Shown here: positions 1-8,530 of the stretch, piece after piece
How positions within the stretch are numbered: position 1 is the stretch's first letter
Layout: every line of letters begins with the position of its first letter
NCBI GenBank assembly: GCA_017446685.1
Contig: JAFSQI010000033.1
Coordinates: forward strand, 1-32,617
DNA: 32,617 nucleotides
From: Butyrivibrio sp.
GTDB lineage: Bacteria; Bacillota; Clostridia; Lachnospirales; Lachnospiraceae
Reading direction: 5' to 3'
The notes under the pieces: generated by a model
The model's database searches: none
Seen by the model: only the letters and a program-made list of their open reading frames with translations
Told to the model about the DNA's origin: nothing
Made by a program: the position numbers and the translations under genes

Positions 1-60
1 AATACAAGAACAAGCTTCATTTCAACGTTGTTCAAAGCATTCAGCTTGTTCTTGTATTTT
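1..60. terminator. Long inverted repeat, likely terminator of an upstream gene
   Basis: A perfect 16-bp inverted repeat, AATACAAGAACAAGCT at 1-16 and its complement at 43-58, encloses a 26-base loop and ends in a short T-run on the + strand. The symmetry means it could stop transcription from either side. The gene it would serve lies outside the window, so the role is inferred from structure and position only. Confidence 0.55.
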
Positions 61-182
61 CATCTTATGAATTATCTCCTCGTCCGAGAACTGCACATTT
101 ATGTCCGCTCATATAATTAGGCTGACAACTGAATTGTAACTCTTTTTTTGTGTTTTAGATTGTAGTTTTGCACAAAATGTTG

Positions 183-201
183 TGATACAATAATTGTATC
201 A
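183..201. promoter_or_regulatory. 19-bp perfect palindrome upstream of glgC, operator-like
   Basis: TGATACAATAATTGTATCA is a perfect 9-1-9 palindrome ending 37 bases before the glgC start codon. It contains TACAAT (186-191), a plausible -10 hexamer, although no well-spaced -35 was found (TTGCAC at 168-173 is too close and TTGTAG at 160-165 too far). A repressor-type dimer binding here would cover the promoter, so it is a candidate control point for glgCD. The binding protein is unknown. Confidence 0.4.
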
Positions 202-238
202 AATTTTCTTAAATCAGGGAGACAAGGGGGGACAGCTT

Positions 239-1381
239 ATGGCTCAAAATGAAATGTTGGCCATGATATTGGCTGGTGGACGCGGTAGCAGACTAAAAGA
301 TCTTACTACTAAAGTTGCTAAGCCTGCAGTTTATTATGGCGGCAAGTATCGAATTATTGATTTTCCACTTAGTAATTGTGCAAACAGTGGTATTGACACA
401 GTCGGAGTACTGACTCAGTATGAATCAGTTCTTTTAAATAGTTATGTTGCACAGGATGGTCGCTGGGGGCTTGATTCCAAGGATAGCGGCGTATATGTTC
501 TTACACCTCGCGAAAAGGCAGATGAAGGTCTCGATGTTTATCGCGGAACCGCAGATGCCATTTCTCAGAATATCGATTTCATCGATAATTACAATCCTGA
601 ATATTTACTTATTCTTTCAGGAGATCACATTTACAAAATGAATTATGCCAGCATGTTGGCATTCCACAAAAAAATGGGAGCTGATGCAACCATTGCAGTT
701 CGTCCTGTTCCTATGAAGGAAGCAAGCCGTTTTGGAATCATGAACACAGAAGAGAGCGGCAAGATTGTTGAATTTGAGGAAAAGCCTGCTGAGCCAAAGA
801 GTAATCTGGCTTCTATGGGTATATATATATTCAATTGGAAGCTTCTTCGCAAGATGCTTGTGGAGGATATGAAGAATCCTGATTCCAATCATGATTTTGG
901 AAAAGATATTATTCCTAAGATGCTTGGTGACAAGAAGAGACTCTTTGCCTATGAATTCAGCGGATACTGGAAGGATGTCGGAACTATAGATTCTCTTTGG
1001 GAAGCCAATATGGATCTGCTTGATCCCAAAAATGAGCTTAACCTCAATGATTCATCATGGCTTATTTATACTGAGGACGTATCCACACTTCCGCAGTATA
1101 TCGGCAAAAATGCCAAAATTCAGTGCGCATATATCACTCAGGGCGTCAGAGTAGAGGGAACAGTTTGCAATTCTGTACTCTTCACCGGAGCTGTTGTAGA
1201 AGAAGGAGCTAAGGTTATAGATAGTGTTCTGATGCCCGGAACTGTTGTTGAGGCAGGTGCCACAGTTACCAGAGCACTTGTCGCTGAGAATGTTCGCATT
1301 GGTCAAAAGGCGAAGGTTGGCAGCAAAGACAGCGCAGAAATTCTTCTTGTGGCTAAGAATGTGAAGGGAGGTACAGTATAA
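239..1381 (+). CDS. glgC: Glucose-1-phosphate adenylyltransferase, catalytic subunit
   Basis: Makes ADP-glucose from glucose-1-phosphate and ATP, the first committed step of bacterial glycogen synthesis, in the cytoplasm. The 380-residue product has the nucleotidyltransferase signature GGRGSRL at residues 13-19, the following KPA at 28-30, SGDHIYKM near 129-136 and the sugar-phosphate region [18 protein letters not shown] near 178-195. A C-terminal left-handed beta-helix follows, as usual for the family. I chose ATG 239 because an AGGGGGG ribosome binding site lies about 8 bases upstream; a TTG at 194 would add 15 residues that precede the conserved start. The stop overlaps the glgD start by one base (TAATG), so the two subunits are probably translated together. 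Confidence 0.95.
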   Translation: MAQNEMLAMILAGGRGSRLKDLTTKVAKPAVYYGGKYRIIDFPLSNCANSGIDTVGVLTQYESVLLNSYVAQDGRWGLDSKDSGVYVLTPREKADEGLDVYRGTADAISQNIDFIDNYNPEYLLILSGDHIYKMNYASMLAFHKKMGADATIAVRPVPMKEASRFGIMNTEESGKIVEFEEKPAEPKSNLASMGIYIFNWKLLRKMLVEDMKNPDSNHDFGKDIIPKMLGDKKRLFAYEFSGYWKDVGTIDSLWEANMDLLDPKNELNLNDSSWLIYTEDVSTLPQYIGKNAKIQCAYITQGVRVEGTVCNSVLFTGAVVEEGAKVIDSVLMPGTVVEAGATVTRALVAENVRIGQKAKVGSKDSAEILLVAKNVKGGTV

Positions 1382-2502
1382 TGTCAGCTTTTAATGCTTT
1401 TGGAATCGTATCTTCCGCAGATAACAGCATACATGTTGAGGGACTTCATGATTATCGCCCTATAGGTGCGTTTTCTTTTCTTGGAAGATTCAGAGTAATT
1501 GATTTTCCTATTTCTAATATGAGTAACTCAGGTATGAACAGAATCCAGGTATATTTACGTTCACGCCCAAGATCTATAGCTGAACATATCGGATCGGGAA
1601 GACATTACAATATAAACAGTAAACGTGGTAAGATTCAGCTTTTGTTCTCAGAAGATAACAATGTGCACAATCTTTACAACAATGATATAAATGCTTACAT
1701 GCAGAACCTTGATATTATCGAGCGTATGCATCAGGACTACGTTATCATCGCACCTAGTTATATGGTTTTTAAGCAGGATTTCTGCCATCTTTTGAACTCT
1801 CATATTGAGTCAGGAGCAGATGTTACCCTGTTATATCATAAAGTTGATAATGCAAAAGAGTTCTATCAATGCTGCAGAACTCTTACTATAAACAGGCAAA
1901 AGGGTGTATCCAAGATGGAAATGAATCTTGGTACAGCCAAGGAAAAGAACATCTTCATGGATACCTACTGCATGAAGAAGGAAGTTTTTGTAGAGCTTGT
2001 AAAATCTGCACAGAAGCTTTCATCTGTTTATACTCTTGCAGATATCGTTAATGCAAAGTGCGAAGAGCTTGATATAAGAGGCTATCAGCATAAAGGCTAT
2101 TTTGCTTCTCTTCTTAGCCTTTCAGATTATTATCGGGCTTCCATGGAACTTTTGGATTATGATGTAGCAAGCGAGCTGTTTGATTCTTCCTGGCCTATTT
2201 ACACAAGAACAACAGACTCCTGCCCAACCAAATATCTTGAAACATCAGAGGTTGAAAACTCATTTGTTTCTAACGGATGTATTATAGAAGGAAAAATTGA
2301 GAATTCTATTATCGGACGTAGCGTAGAAATAAAGAAGGGTGCAACCATTAAGAACTCTATCATTATGGCTTACGCAGTTATTGAAGAAGGCGTTCATATT
2401 GAAAATGCCATAGTAGATAAGTGGGCACATATCATTCATGCCAAGGATATTCGCGGAACAGAGGAGCATCCTCAATATATCAAAAGACGAGATACACTGT
2501 AA
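1381..2502 (+). CDS. glgD: Glycogen biosynthesis protein GlgD, non-catalytic ADP-glucose pyrophosphorylase subunit
   Basis: The 373-residue product is clearly homologous to GlgC in fold (RPIGAFSFLGRFRVIDFPISNMSNSGM near residues 26-52, C-terminal beta-helix with ENSIIGRSVEIKKGATIKNS) but lacks the catalytic glycine-rich GGxGxRL loop; the equivalent N-terminus reads FNAFGIVSSADN. In Firmicutes, GlgD subunits of this type pair with GlgC and alter its activity and allosteric control. It starts at ATG 1381, one base inside the glgC stop, behind AAGGGAGG (1364-1371). A strong terminator follows within 10 bases of the stop, closing a two-gene operon. Other glycogen genes (glgA, glgB, glgP) are not in the window. 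Confidence 0.93.
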   Translation: MSAFNAFGIVSSADNSIHVEGLHDYRPIGAFSFLGRFRVIDFPISNMSNSGMNRIQVYLRSRPRSIAEHIGSGRHYNINSKRGKIQLLFSEDNNVHNLYNNDINAYMQNLDIIERMHQDYVIIAPSYMVFKQDFCHLLNSHIESGADVTLLYHKVDNAKEFYQCCRTLTINRQKGVSKMEMNLGTAKEKNIFMDTYCMKKEVFVELVKSAQKLSSVYTLADIVNAKCEELDIRGYQHKGYFASLLSLSDYYRASMELLDYDVASELFDSSWPIYTRTTDSCPTKYLETSEVENSFVSNGCIIEGKIENSIIGRSVEIKKGATIKNSIIMAYAVIEEGVHIENAIVDKWAHIIHAKDIRGTEEHPQYIKRRDTL

Positions 2503-2511
2503 AAATATTTC

Positions 2512-2547
2512 ATTGCCCCGGAGTAAAATCCGGGGCAATTTTACGTT
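2512..2547 (+). terminator. Rho-independent terminator after glgD
   Basis: An 11-bp perfect stem, ATTGCCCCGGA (2512-2522) with its complement at 2529-2539, closes a 6-base GTAAAA loop and is followed by a T-rich tail. It lies just after the glgD stop and separates the glycogen genes from the signalling operon. Confidence 0.9.
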
Positions 2548-2565
2548 TTTTTATAAAAATATAAT

Positions 2566-2593
2566 TTGTTTAATCATTTGTTTTTGTTAAAAT
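2566..2593 (+). promoter_or_regulatory. Putative sigma-A promoter of the signalling operon
   Basis: TTGTTT at 2566-2571, a 16-base spacer and TAAAAT at 2588-2593 form a reasonable -35/-10 pair in AT-rich DNA. The expected start point, near 2600, lies 40 bases before the ATG of the EAL/HDOD gene and after the glgD terminator. The prediction rests on sequence match only. Confidence 0.5.
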
Positions 2594-2639
2594 AGAATTA
2601 AGTGGGAAGATATCTTTGGCGTGCAGAAAGGAGCCTTTT

Positions 2640-3869
2640 ATGTTAGCTACATTAATTCCGCTATTTGATGAAAAAATGTCTGTTTGCGCATATTCTGTCT
2701 TCGCGCGTAAGGAAAACCACTTTTTAAATCCTAATTTAGAAGGCGGAGCAAGATTTGACGGCGCAGGAACAGTTCATGAGCTGGAGGTTGTCAGCAGCAT
2801 GGGGGTTTCCACTCTTTCAGGTGGGAAGGAGGTCTTCGTGCCAATCAACCAGTTTTCTGTTTTTGCGGAAATATCCCTCCAGTGTACTGTGCCTTCTAAT
2901 AAGGTAGTTCTTTTGATGGACAATAAGATCACTCCAGAAGAGCAATATATAAAAAGAGTCAGAGAATTAAAGGAACAGGGATATAAGCTTGCAATAAGAA
3001 AATTGCCGATAAGCAGTTTTGAGGAGTACAAGGATATTTTAAAGCAATGTGACTATATTCTGCTTAATCATACGAAAATAGATATCACCAAGGCAAAGAT
3101 TTATTTTAACAAGGTTTATCCAAATATTAAGCTCTGTGCAGTTAATGTTGATACACAGGAAGATTATGAGAAGCTTAAAAATGACGGCGGATATGACCTC
3201 TACGAGGGCAGTTTTTTCAGAGTGCCTGTAAAAGAATCGGAAACAGATGTCAGCCCTCTAAAAGTTAATTATATAGAATTACTAAATGTAGTTAATGCGC
3301 CTGACTTTGACCTTCAGGATGCAGCAGATGTAATAGGAAAAGACCCGGCTCTTGTTATTTCTCTTTTGGAAATGGTAAACAGAATGGCTCTTAATTCAGA
3401 AATTACATCTATCAGGCATGCTGCTGCGATGCTTGGACAAAAAGAGCTGAAAAGATGGATAAATACCGCTGTAACAAAAGAACTTTGCGCTGATAAGCCA
3501 AGTGAGATAACAAGACTTGTAATGATAAGAGCAAAGTTTGCAGAGGGCCTTGCGGAGTGCTTTGAGATGGCAATGATGTCTCAGGAGCTTTTTATCATGG
3601 GACTGTTTTCCGCTATTGATATTATGCTCGGAAAGACTATGGAAGAAGCACTTTCTATGGTTCAGGTTTCTAAAAATATTAAAGATGCACTCCTTGAAAA
3701 CAAGGGTGAATTTTCAAAGGTTTTGAACTTTATTAAGAGATATGAGGATGCTGACTGGACAGAAATTTCAAGGATTCTTGTTCTTGAGAACATGGATATG
3801 GATAAGGTTTATGAGGCATATCTTAATGCTCTTAAATGGTATCGTGATCTTTTTCCGCAGAAGAAATGA
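2640..3869 (+). CDS. EAL-like/HDOD signal transduction protein (YuxH type)
   Basis: A cytoplasmic 409-residue protein. The N-terminal ~200 residues resemble the degenerate EAL half of the YuxH family (LIPLFDEKMSVCAYSVFAR, later YDLYEGSFFRVPV, the counterpart of the EAL ending QGYLFSRP) but carry no EAL motif or metal-binding set. Residues from about 205 form an HDOD domain (YIELLNVVNAPDFDLQDAADVIGKDPALVISLL, then IRHAAAMLGQKELKRWINT), a helical non-catalytic relative of HD phosphohydrolases used as a signalling adaptor. ATG 2640 was chosen because AAAGGAG at 2627-2633 sits in front of it; a TTG at 2616 would be upstream of this site. It is the first gene of the operon, 49 bases before the hybrid kinase. 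The partner or signal is not evident. Confidence 0.82.
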   Translation: MLATLIPLFDEKMSVCAYSVFARKENHFLNPNLEGGARFDGAGTVHELEVVSSMGVSTLSGGKEVFVPINQFSVFAEISLQCTVPSNKVVLLMDNKITPEEQYIKRVRELKEQGYKLAIRKLPISSFEEYKDILKQCDYILLNHTKIDITKAKIYFNKVYPNIKLCAVNVDTQEDYEKLKNDGGYDLYEGSFFRVPVKESETDVSPLKVNYIELLNVVNAPDFDLQDAADVIGKDPALVISLLEMVNRMALNSEITSIRHAAAMLGQKELKRWINTAVTKELCADKPSEITRLVMIRAKFAEGLAECFEMAMMSQELFIMGLFSAIDIMLGKTMEEALSMVQVSKNIKDALLENKGEFSKVLNFIKRYEDADWTEISRILVLENMDMDKVYEAYLNALKWYRDLFPQKK

Positions 3870-3918
3870 AGCTGTGTCGTAATAATGTGAGTGCTTTTTA
3901 AAGACTGGTGGTACAAGT

Positions 3919-6900
3919 ATGCTCAATGTTCAGGAAGTTGGCAGCATAACCTTTAATCTGGCGGCCATTATCATTAGTGTAACTTGCGTTTTCTATTCTA
4001 TTATTATGAAGAGCAGACTTCGTACAAGAGAACGCTTATTTATTGCGCTTTGTTCTATAGTCGCAATCGACTCTATCGTCGGCATTGTCGGCGAAGTTGC
4101 CGATGCGACTATTTTTTCTTACAATATCAGGCTTATTCTTGAGCAAATAATACAGTTTGTTTACTTTTTTACTCATTTTGCAATTGCACCGATATTTGCT
4201 CTGTATATAATCCTTGTCTGTAACGTTTCGTTTCGATTTTCTAAGCGCGCCAGATGCATTGTAAGTTTGCCGTTTGTTTTAATGGAACTTATGGTGGTGG
4301 TTACGCCATTTTTTAATATAGTTTATACAATAGATGAGAACATCGGATTCCACAGAGGAATAGGCGTGTATATAGCCTATGCGGTCAGTGGTTTTTATAT
4401 ACTGTTTGCTATTGTTGCCCTTTTTATTTATTGGAATTCCCTTAATAATGTAAAAAGAGTTGCAATAATTTATTTTACTACACTTGTTCTTTTGGGAACT
4501 ATTGTGCAGATGCTTTTCTTTGAAATAAGATGCGAGCTCATGGCAGAAGCAATAGGTTTCATGGGACTTATGATGATGCTCGAAAATGATGATGACAGAA
4601 TAGATATTTCGACAAAAGCTCTTAACAGAAATGCATTTATGCAGGATGCGTCAACATATTTTAAGTATAAAAGATCTTTTTACACCATCTGCGTCAGAAT
4701 AACCAATGCAGAAATGTATAGGAAAATTGCAGGATATGAGGAATTTGAAAAAATACTAAACGAAGTGGCTTTCTATCTTGAGTCAATGGATGATAAGTAT
4801 TCTTTGTACAGGATGGGAATGGACACATTTATCCTGCTTTGTCCTGAAGCAAAAAAAGAGCAGGCTGACGGCATAGCTGACAGGATTTACAACAGATTTA
4901 AAAATGAGTGGAGATACAAGGATAGCATAGTAATACTCAAAGCGCTGATTCTGGAAGCATGTTCTCCGGATAGATTTGAAAGTGTCGATCACCTACTTCT
5001 TTTATCGGACGGGGCTATTGATATGGAAGTAGATCATGTACTTCGCTGCGTGGAGCTCAATTTCCTTCTTAGGCGTGCTGAGGTTGAAAATGCAGTTAAA
5101 AGAGGCATACAGGAAGAGAACTTTAGGATATATTTTAAACCTGTTTATACAAAAACTGATCTGGCTATTTGCGGCGCAGAAGCTTATCTTCAGTTAAAGG
5201 ACAAGGAACTTGGAAGCATTAAGCAGGAAGAATTTTTACCTATCGCTGAACAGACCGGAATGATAGATAAGCTTGGATGGTTCATGATCGAGCAGGTTTT
5301 GTACTTTCTTGGCGGCGGAATCGTAGATGAGATGGGGCTGGAGTTTATCTCTGTAAATCTTTCATCTGTTCAGATAGTAAAGACTGATTTTGTTGAGAAG
5401 GTTAAGGCACTTTGGGAAAAATATGGAGTTTCTCCCAACAGAATTGTATTTGATATTTCTGAATCTGCAGCCGCATCTGATTACAATGTTCTTAATTCGA
5501 TAATGCAAAGACTTAGCGAATACGGCGTAAGATTTTTTATGGATGAATACGGGACAGGCTTTTTTACCATGCAATCTGCTGCCTCCTTTATATTTGAAGG
5601 AGTAAAGATTGATGCAGGACTTTTAAAGCAGGCAGCCAAAATGCCACAAAGTAAGATCATTCTTGAAAACAGAATCAGGATGATCGGACAGATGGGCAAA
5701 AAGATTGTCTTTATCGGAGTTGACGACCAGGAGAGCATGGACATCATTGAAAGTCTCAAATTTGATTACCTTGAGGGAGAATTTTTCTCACTTCCTGTCA
5801 GCAAGAATGAGTTCATAGCTATTTTACGTGCAACTGAAATGGCTCGCATGGAGGAGAGAAGGGCCAAAGCTGCAAATGAAGCAAAGAGTAATTTCCTTGC
5901 AAATATGTCTCATGAAATAAGAACACCTATAAATGCTGTTCTTGGTATGAATGAGGTGATTTTACGTGAGTGTAAGGACGAAAAAATATTGGAATATGCC
6001 CAGAATATTGAAGGGGCGGGCAGAACTCTTTTATCTCTTATAAATGATATTCTTGATTTCTCCAAGATTGAAGCAGGGAGTATGGAGATAAATGAAGCGG
6101 AATATGATTTCAGTTCTGTTCTTAATGACGTTTATAATATGATAAGTATTAAAGCTCAGCAAAAGGTGCTTGAGCTAAAATTTGACATAGATAAGGATCT
6201 TCCGGACACTATGTATGGCGATGAGATGAGGCTTCGCCAGATCATGGTAAATATTTTGAATAACGCTGTAAAATATACGCAGAAAGGTACTGTGTCATTA
6301 ACAGCTACCGGGACTAAGAATTTTGATAATTCAATTACGCTGAAAATAGATATTTCAGATACCGGAATGGGTATAAAGGATGAAGACCTTGATACCTTGT
6401 TTGAAAAATTTAAACGTCTTGATATTGATAAAAACAGGACTGTTGAAGGAAGTGGTCTGGGGCTTGCAATAACAAGCAGCCTCCTTGAACTTATGAATGG
6501 ATCAATTTCTGTTGCGAGTGAGTACGGAAAGGGTTCAACCTTCACAATCCTGCTGCCTCAGAAGATTGTCGGAAATACCACGATTGGAGATTTTAGAACA
6601 AGAATTAATAATAGCATTAAAGACAGAAAAGTTTATAAGGAAAGCTTTACAGCACCGGATGCCGTAATCCTTGTTGTTGATGATACTCCAATGAACCATG
6701 TGGTAATAAGAGAACTGCTAAAGCCTACAAAGATCAATATTGAGTCTGCAAGGAGCGGCGCTGAGTGCCTTGAAAAGCAAAGGGAAAAGAAATATGACCT
6801 GATTTTCCTTGATTACAGAATGCCTGGAATGGACGGAACAGAGACCTTTGAGGCAATCAAAAAAGAAAAGGACAGTCCAAATATCAATACACCAATTGTT

Positions 6901-7764
6901 GTACTTACTGCTAACGCAATTTCCGGAGCAAGGGATAATTTCCTTAAGATTGGTTTTGATGATTATCTGAGTAAACCAATTGAAAGTGATAAGCTTGAAA
7001 GCTGTCTTAAAACATTTCTTCCAAAGGAGAAAGTTATTATTTCTCAAACGGAAAGCAAAGACAGCATAACATTAAATATTGGTAAAGAAAATGATACTCA
7101 GGAATTATCAGGGGATAGTAAGGAATACGATGAAGGTTTAAGCGTCAAGGAAGTAAAGATTGAACCCTGGATGAGAGACCTTGAGGAAATTGATATAAGT
7201 GAGGGACTTAAAAACTGCGGTTCAGCCGAGAGCTACCTTAGTATATTAAAGGTTTATTATGAATCAATAAATGATTCCAGTAACAATATTGAAACTGCTT
7301 ATGAAGATGAAAACTGGAAGGATTATACAAGCTATGTGCATTCGCTTAAGAGTACCAGCCGGACAATCGGTGCCATGAAGCTTTCCAAGCTTGCACTTAA
7401 ACTTGAGGAAGCCGGCAATAACAATGATATTGTTACTATTGACAATTATCACAATGAGCTTATGAATCTTTACGCGATTGTGAAATACAGTCTGGACAGA
7501 GTTCCTGAGATTACAGGTGAGCATGCGGAAAGTGATGATGACAAAAAGGAAATATCGAAGTCACAGCTTAATGACGCCTACAACAGTATTCTCGAAGTGA
7601 GCGGAATTCTGGACTATGATACACTTCAGTTTATCCTGGATTCTTTAAAGGATTACAAGCTTCCTGAAGAAGATGCCAAAGTTATAAAGGCTGTAAATGA
7701 ATTTGCTTACAAATTAAAGTGGGATGAAATAACAAAAGTTGTTCAGGAGAGAATAAATGGATAA
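3919..7764 (+). CDS. Membrane hybrid histidine kinase with 7TM, degenerate GGDEF and EAL, REC and HPt domains
   Basis: A 1281-residue sensor. Order: about seven membrane helices (residues ~10-225); a GGDEF-like domain whose start reads TKALNRNAF (~231-239) and whose active site is RMGMDTF (298-304) in place of RxGGDEF; an EAL-like domain (~395-640) with EAY (421-423) for EAL, DE at 542-543 and no AEGVE; HisKA with NMSHEIRTPINAVLGM and phospho-acceptor His665; an ATPase domain with NNAVKYT, DTGMGI and GSGLGLAI (to ~851); a receiver with VVDDTP and acceptor Asp965 (LDYRMPGMDG); an HPt domain with His1141 (VHSLKSTSRTIGAMKLS); and a ~90-residue helical tail. A full His-Asp-His relay is thus present in one chain, while the cyclic-di-GMP domains look inactive. 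It overlaps the next gene by 8 bases. GGTGG at 3908-3912 is the probable ribosome site. The stimulus is unknown. Confidence 0.9.
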   Translation: MLNVQEVGSITFNLAAIIISVTCVFYSIIMKSRLRTRERLFIALCSIVAIDSIVGIVGEVADATIFSYNIRLILEQIIQFVYFFTHFAIAPIFALYIILVCNVSFRFSKRARCIVSLPFVLMELMVVVTPFFNIVYTIDENIGFHRGIGVYIAYAVSGFYILFAIVALFIYWNSLNNVKRVAIIYFTTLVLLGTIVQMLFFEIRCELMAEAIGFMGLMMMLENDDDRIDISTKALNRNAFMQDASTYFKYKRSFYTICVRITNAEMYRKIAGYEEFEKILNEVAFYLESMDDKYSLYRMGMDTFILLCPEAKKEQADGIADRIYNRFKNEWRYKDSIVILKALILEACSPDRFESVDHLLLLSDGAIDMEVDHVLRCVELNFLLRRAEVENAVKRGIQEENFRIYFKPVYTKTDLAICGAEAYLQLKDKELGSIKQEEFLPIAEQTGMIDKLGWFMIEQVLYFLGGGIVDEMGLEFISVNLSSVQIVKTDFVEKVKALWEKYGVSPNRIVFDISESAAASDYNVLNSIMQRLSEYGVRFFMDEYGTGFFTMQSAASFIFEGVKIDAGLLKQAAKMPQSKIILENRIRMIGQMGKKIVFIGVDDQESMDIIESLKFDYLEGEFFSLPVSKNEFIAILRATEMARMEERRAKAANEAKSNFLANMSHEIRTPINAVLGMNEVILRECKDEKILEYAQNIEGAGRTLLSLINDILDFSKIEAGSMEINEAEYDFSSVLNDVYNMISIKAQQKVLELKFDIDKDLPDTMYGDEMRLRQIMVNILNNAVKYTQKGTVSLTATGTKNFDNSITLKIDISDTGMGIKDEDLDTLFEKFKRLDIDKNRTVEGSGLGLAITSSLLELMNGSISVASEYGKGSTFTILLPQKIVGNTTIGDFRTRINNSIKDRKVYKESFTAPDAVILVVDDTPMNHVVIRELLKPTKINIESARSGAECLEKQREKKYDLIFLDYRMPGMDGTETFEAIKKEKDSPNINTPIVVLTANAISGARDNFLKIGFDDYLSKPIESDKLESCLKTFLPKEKVIISQTESKDSITLNIGKENDTQELSGDSKEYDEGLSVKEVKIEPWMRDLEEIDISEGLKNCGSAESYLSILKVYYESINDSSNNIETAYEDENWKDYTSYVHSLKSTSRTIGAMKLSKLALKLEEAGNNNDIVTIDNYHNELMNLYAIVKYSLDRVPEITGEHAESDDDKKEISKSQLNDAYNSILEVSGILDYDTLQFILDSLKDYKLPEEDAKVIKAVNEFAYKLKWDEITKVVQERING

Positions 7765-8530
7765 TAAGAGAGTATTACTGGTAAGAAACGAAGAGACATT
7801 TCTTGTAAATGCAATAAAAAACGGACTAAAAAACAATAAGTATGAAGTGATTGACTCTACTTATTCGCTGACTGAACTTAGTGGCAAAATGTCCGGAGTT
7901 GACCTGATAATTCTTTATACTGATCAGGACTTTGAAGACCACAGAGATGCTATGGTGTATTTTAAAGATATCTGTGTAGAAGAAAATATGGTACTTCTAA
8001 TCATTGGTGATAAGGATGCATTTGACCTTGTTCATCACTATATTCCAAAGGAGGATATCGCTTTTGAAGTGACAAGACCTCTGGATATGGCTGCCCTGAT
8101 AGAGAAAGTCGGTATCGCCACGGATGAAGAATTTGAGCAGCAGAGGAGAAAATGCATACTTATTGTTGATGATGACCCTACATATATTCAGATGGTGAGA
8201 GAGTGGCTTAAAGATACTTACAGGGTAGGTATGGCCAATTCCGGAACGCAGGCGATAGCATGGCTTGCCACCAATAAAGCGGATCTTATTCTTTTGGACT
8301 ATGATATGCCGGTACTTGACGGACCAAAAGTAATGCAGATGCTTAGGAGTGAATCTTTTTCAAGTTCGACGCCTGTTATGTTTCTTACGGGAAAAAATGA
8401 CAGAAAGTCTGTAACTGATGTTATTTCATTAAAGCCCGCCGATTATCTTTTAAAATCTATCAGCAAGGATAAGCTATTAAGCACTCTTAACACTTTCTTT
8501 AAACAAAAGGATATCATGAATGCTAAATGA
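7757..8530 (+). CDS. Double-receiver response regulator without output domain
   Basis: A 257-residue cytoplasmic protein. The C-terminal half (from residue ~133) is a normal receiver: LIVDDDP, acceptor Asp181 in LILLDYDMPVLDG, then MFLTGK and a C-terminal lysine in DYLLKS. The N-terminal ~115 residues follow the same fold pattern (RVLLVRNEET, DLIILYTD with Asp56) but lack the paired acidic residues after the first strand, so they probably form a pseudo-receiver. There is no DNA-binding or enzymatic output domain. It starts 8 bases inside the hybrid kinase gene behind GGAGAG and overlaps the next gene by 11 bases. This suggests coupled translation and a role as phosphoryl acceptor or shuttle for that kinase; the direct partnership is inferred from position. 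Confidence 0.87.
   Translation: MDNKRVLLVRNEETFLVNAIKNGLKNNKYEVIDSTYSLTELSGKMSGVDLIILYTDQDFEDHRDAMVYFKDICVEENMVLLIIGDKDAFDLVHHYIPKEDIAFEVTRPLDMAALIEKVGIATDEEFEQQRRKCILIVDDDPTYIQMVREWLKDTYRVGMANSGTQAIAWLATNKADLILLDYDMPVLDGPKVMQMLRSESFSSSTPVMFLTGKNDRKSVTDVISLKPADYLLKSISKDKLLSTLNTFFKQKDIMNAK

Noticed and set aside
194-238. TTG start at 194 for glgC
   Set aside because: It lies inside the upstream palindrome and before the real ribosome site; the conserved protein begins at ATG 239.
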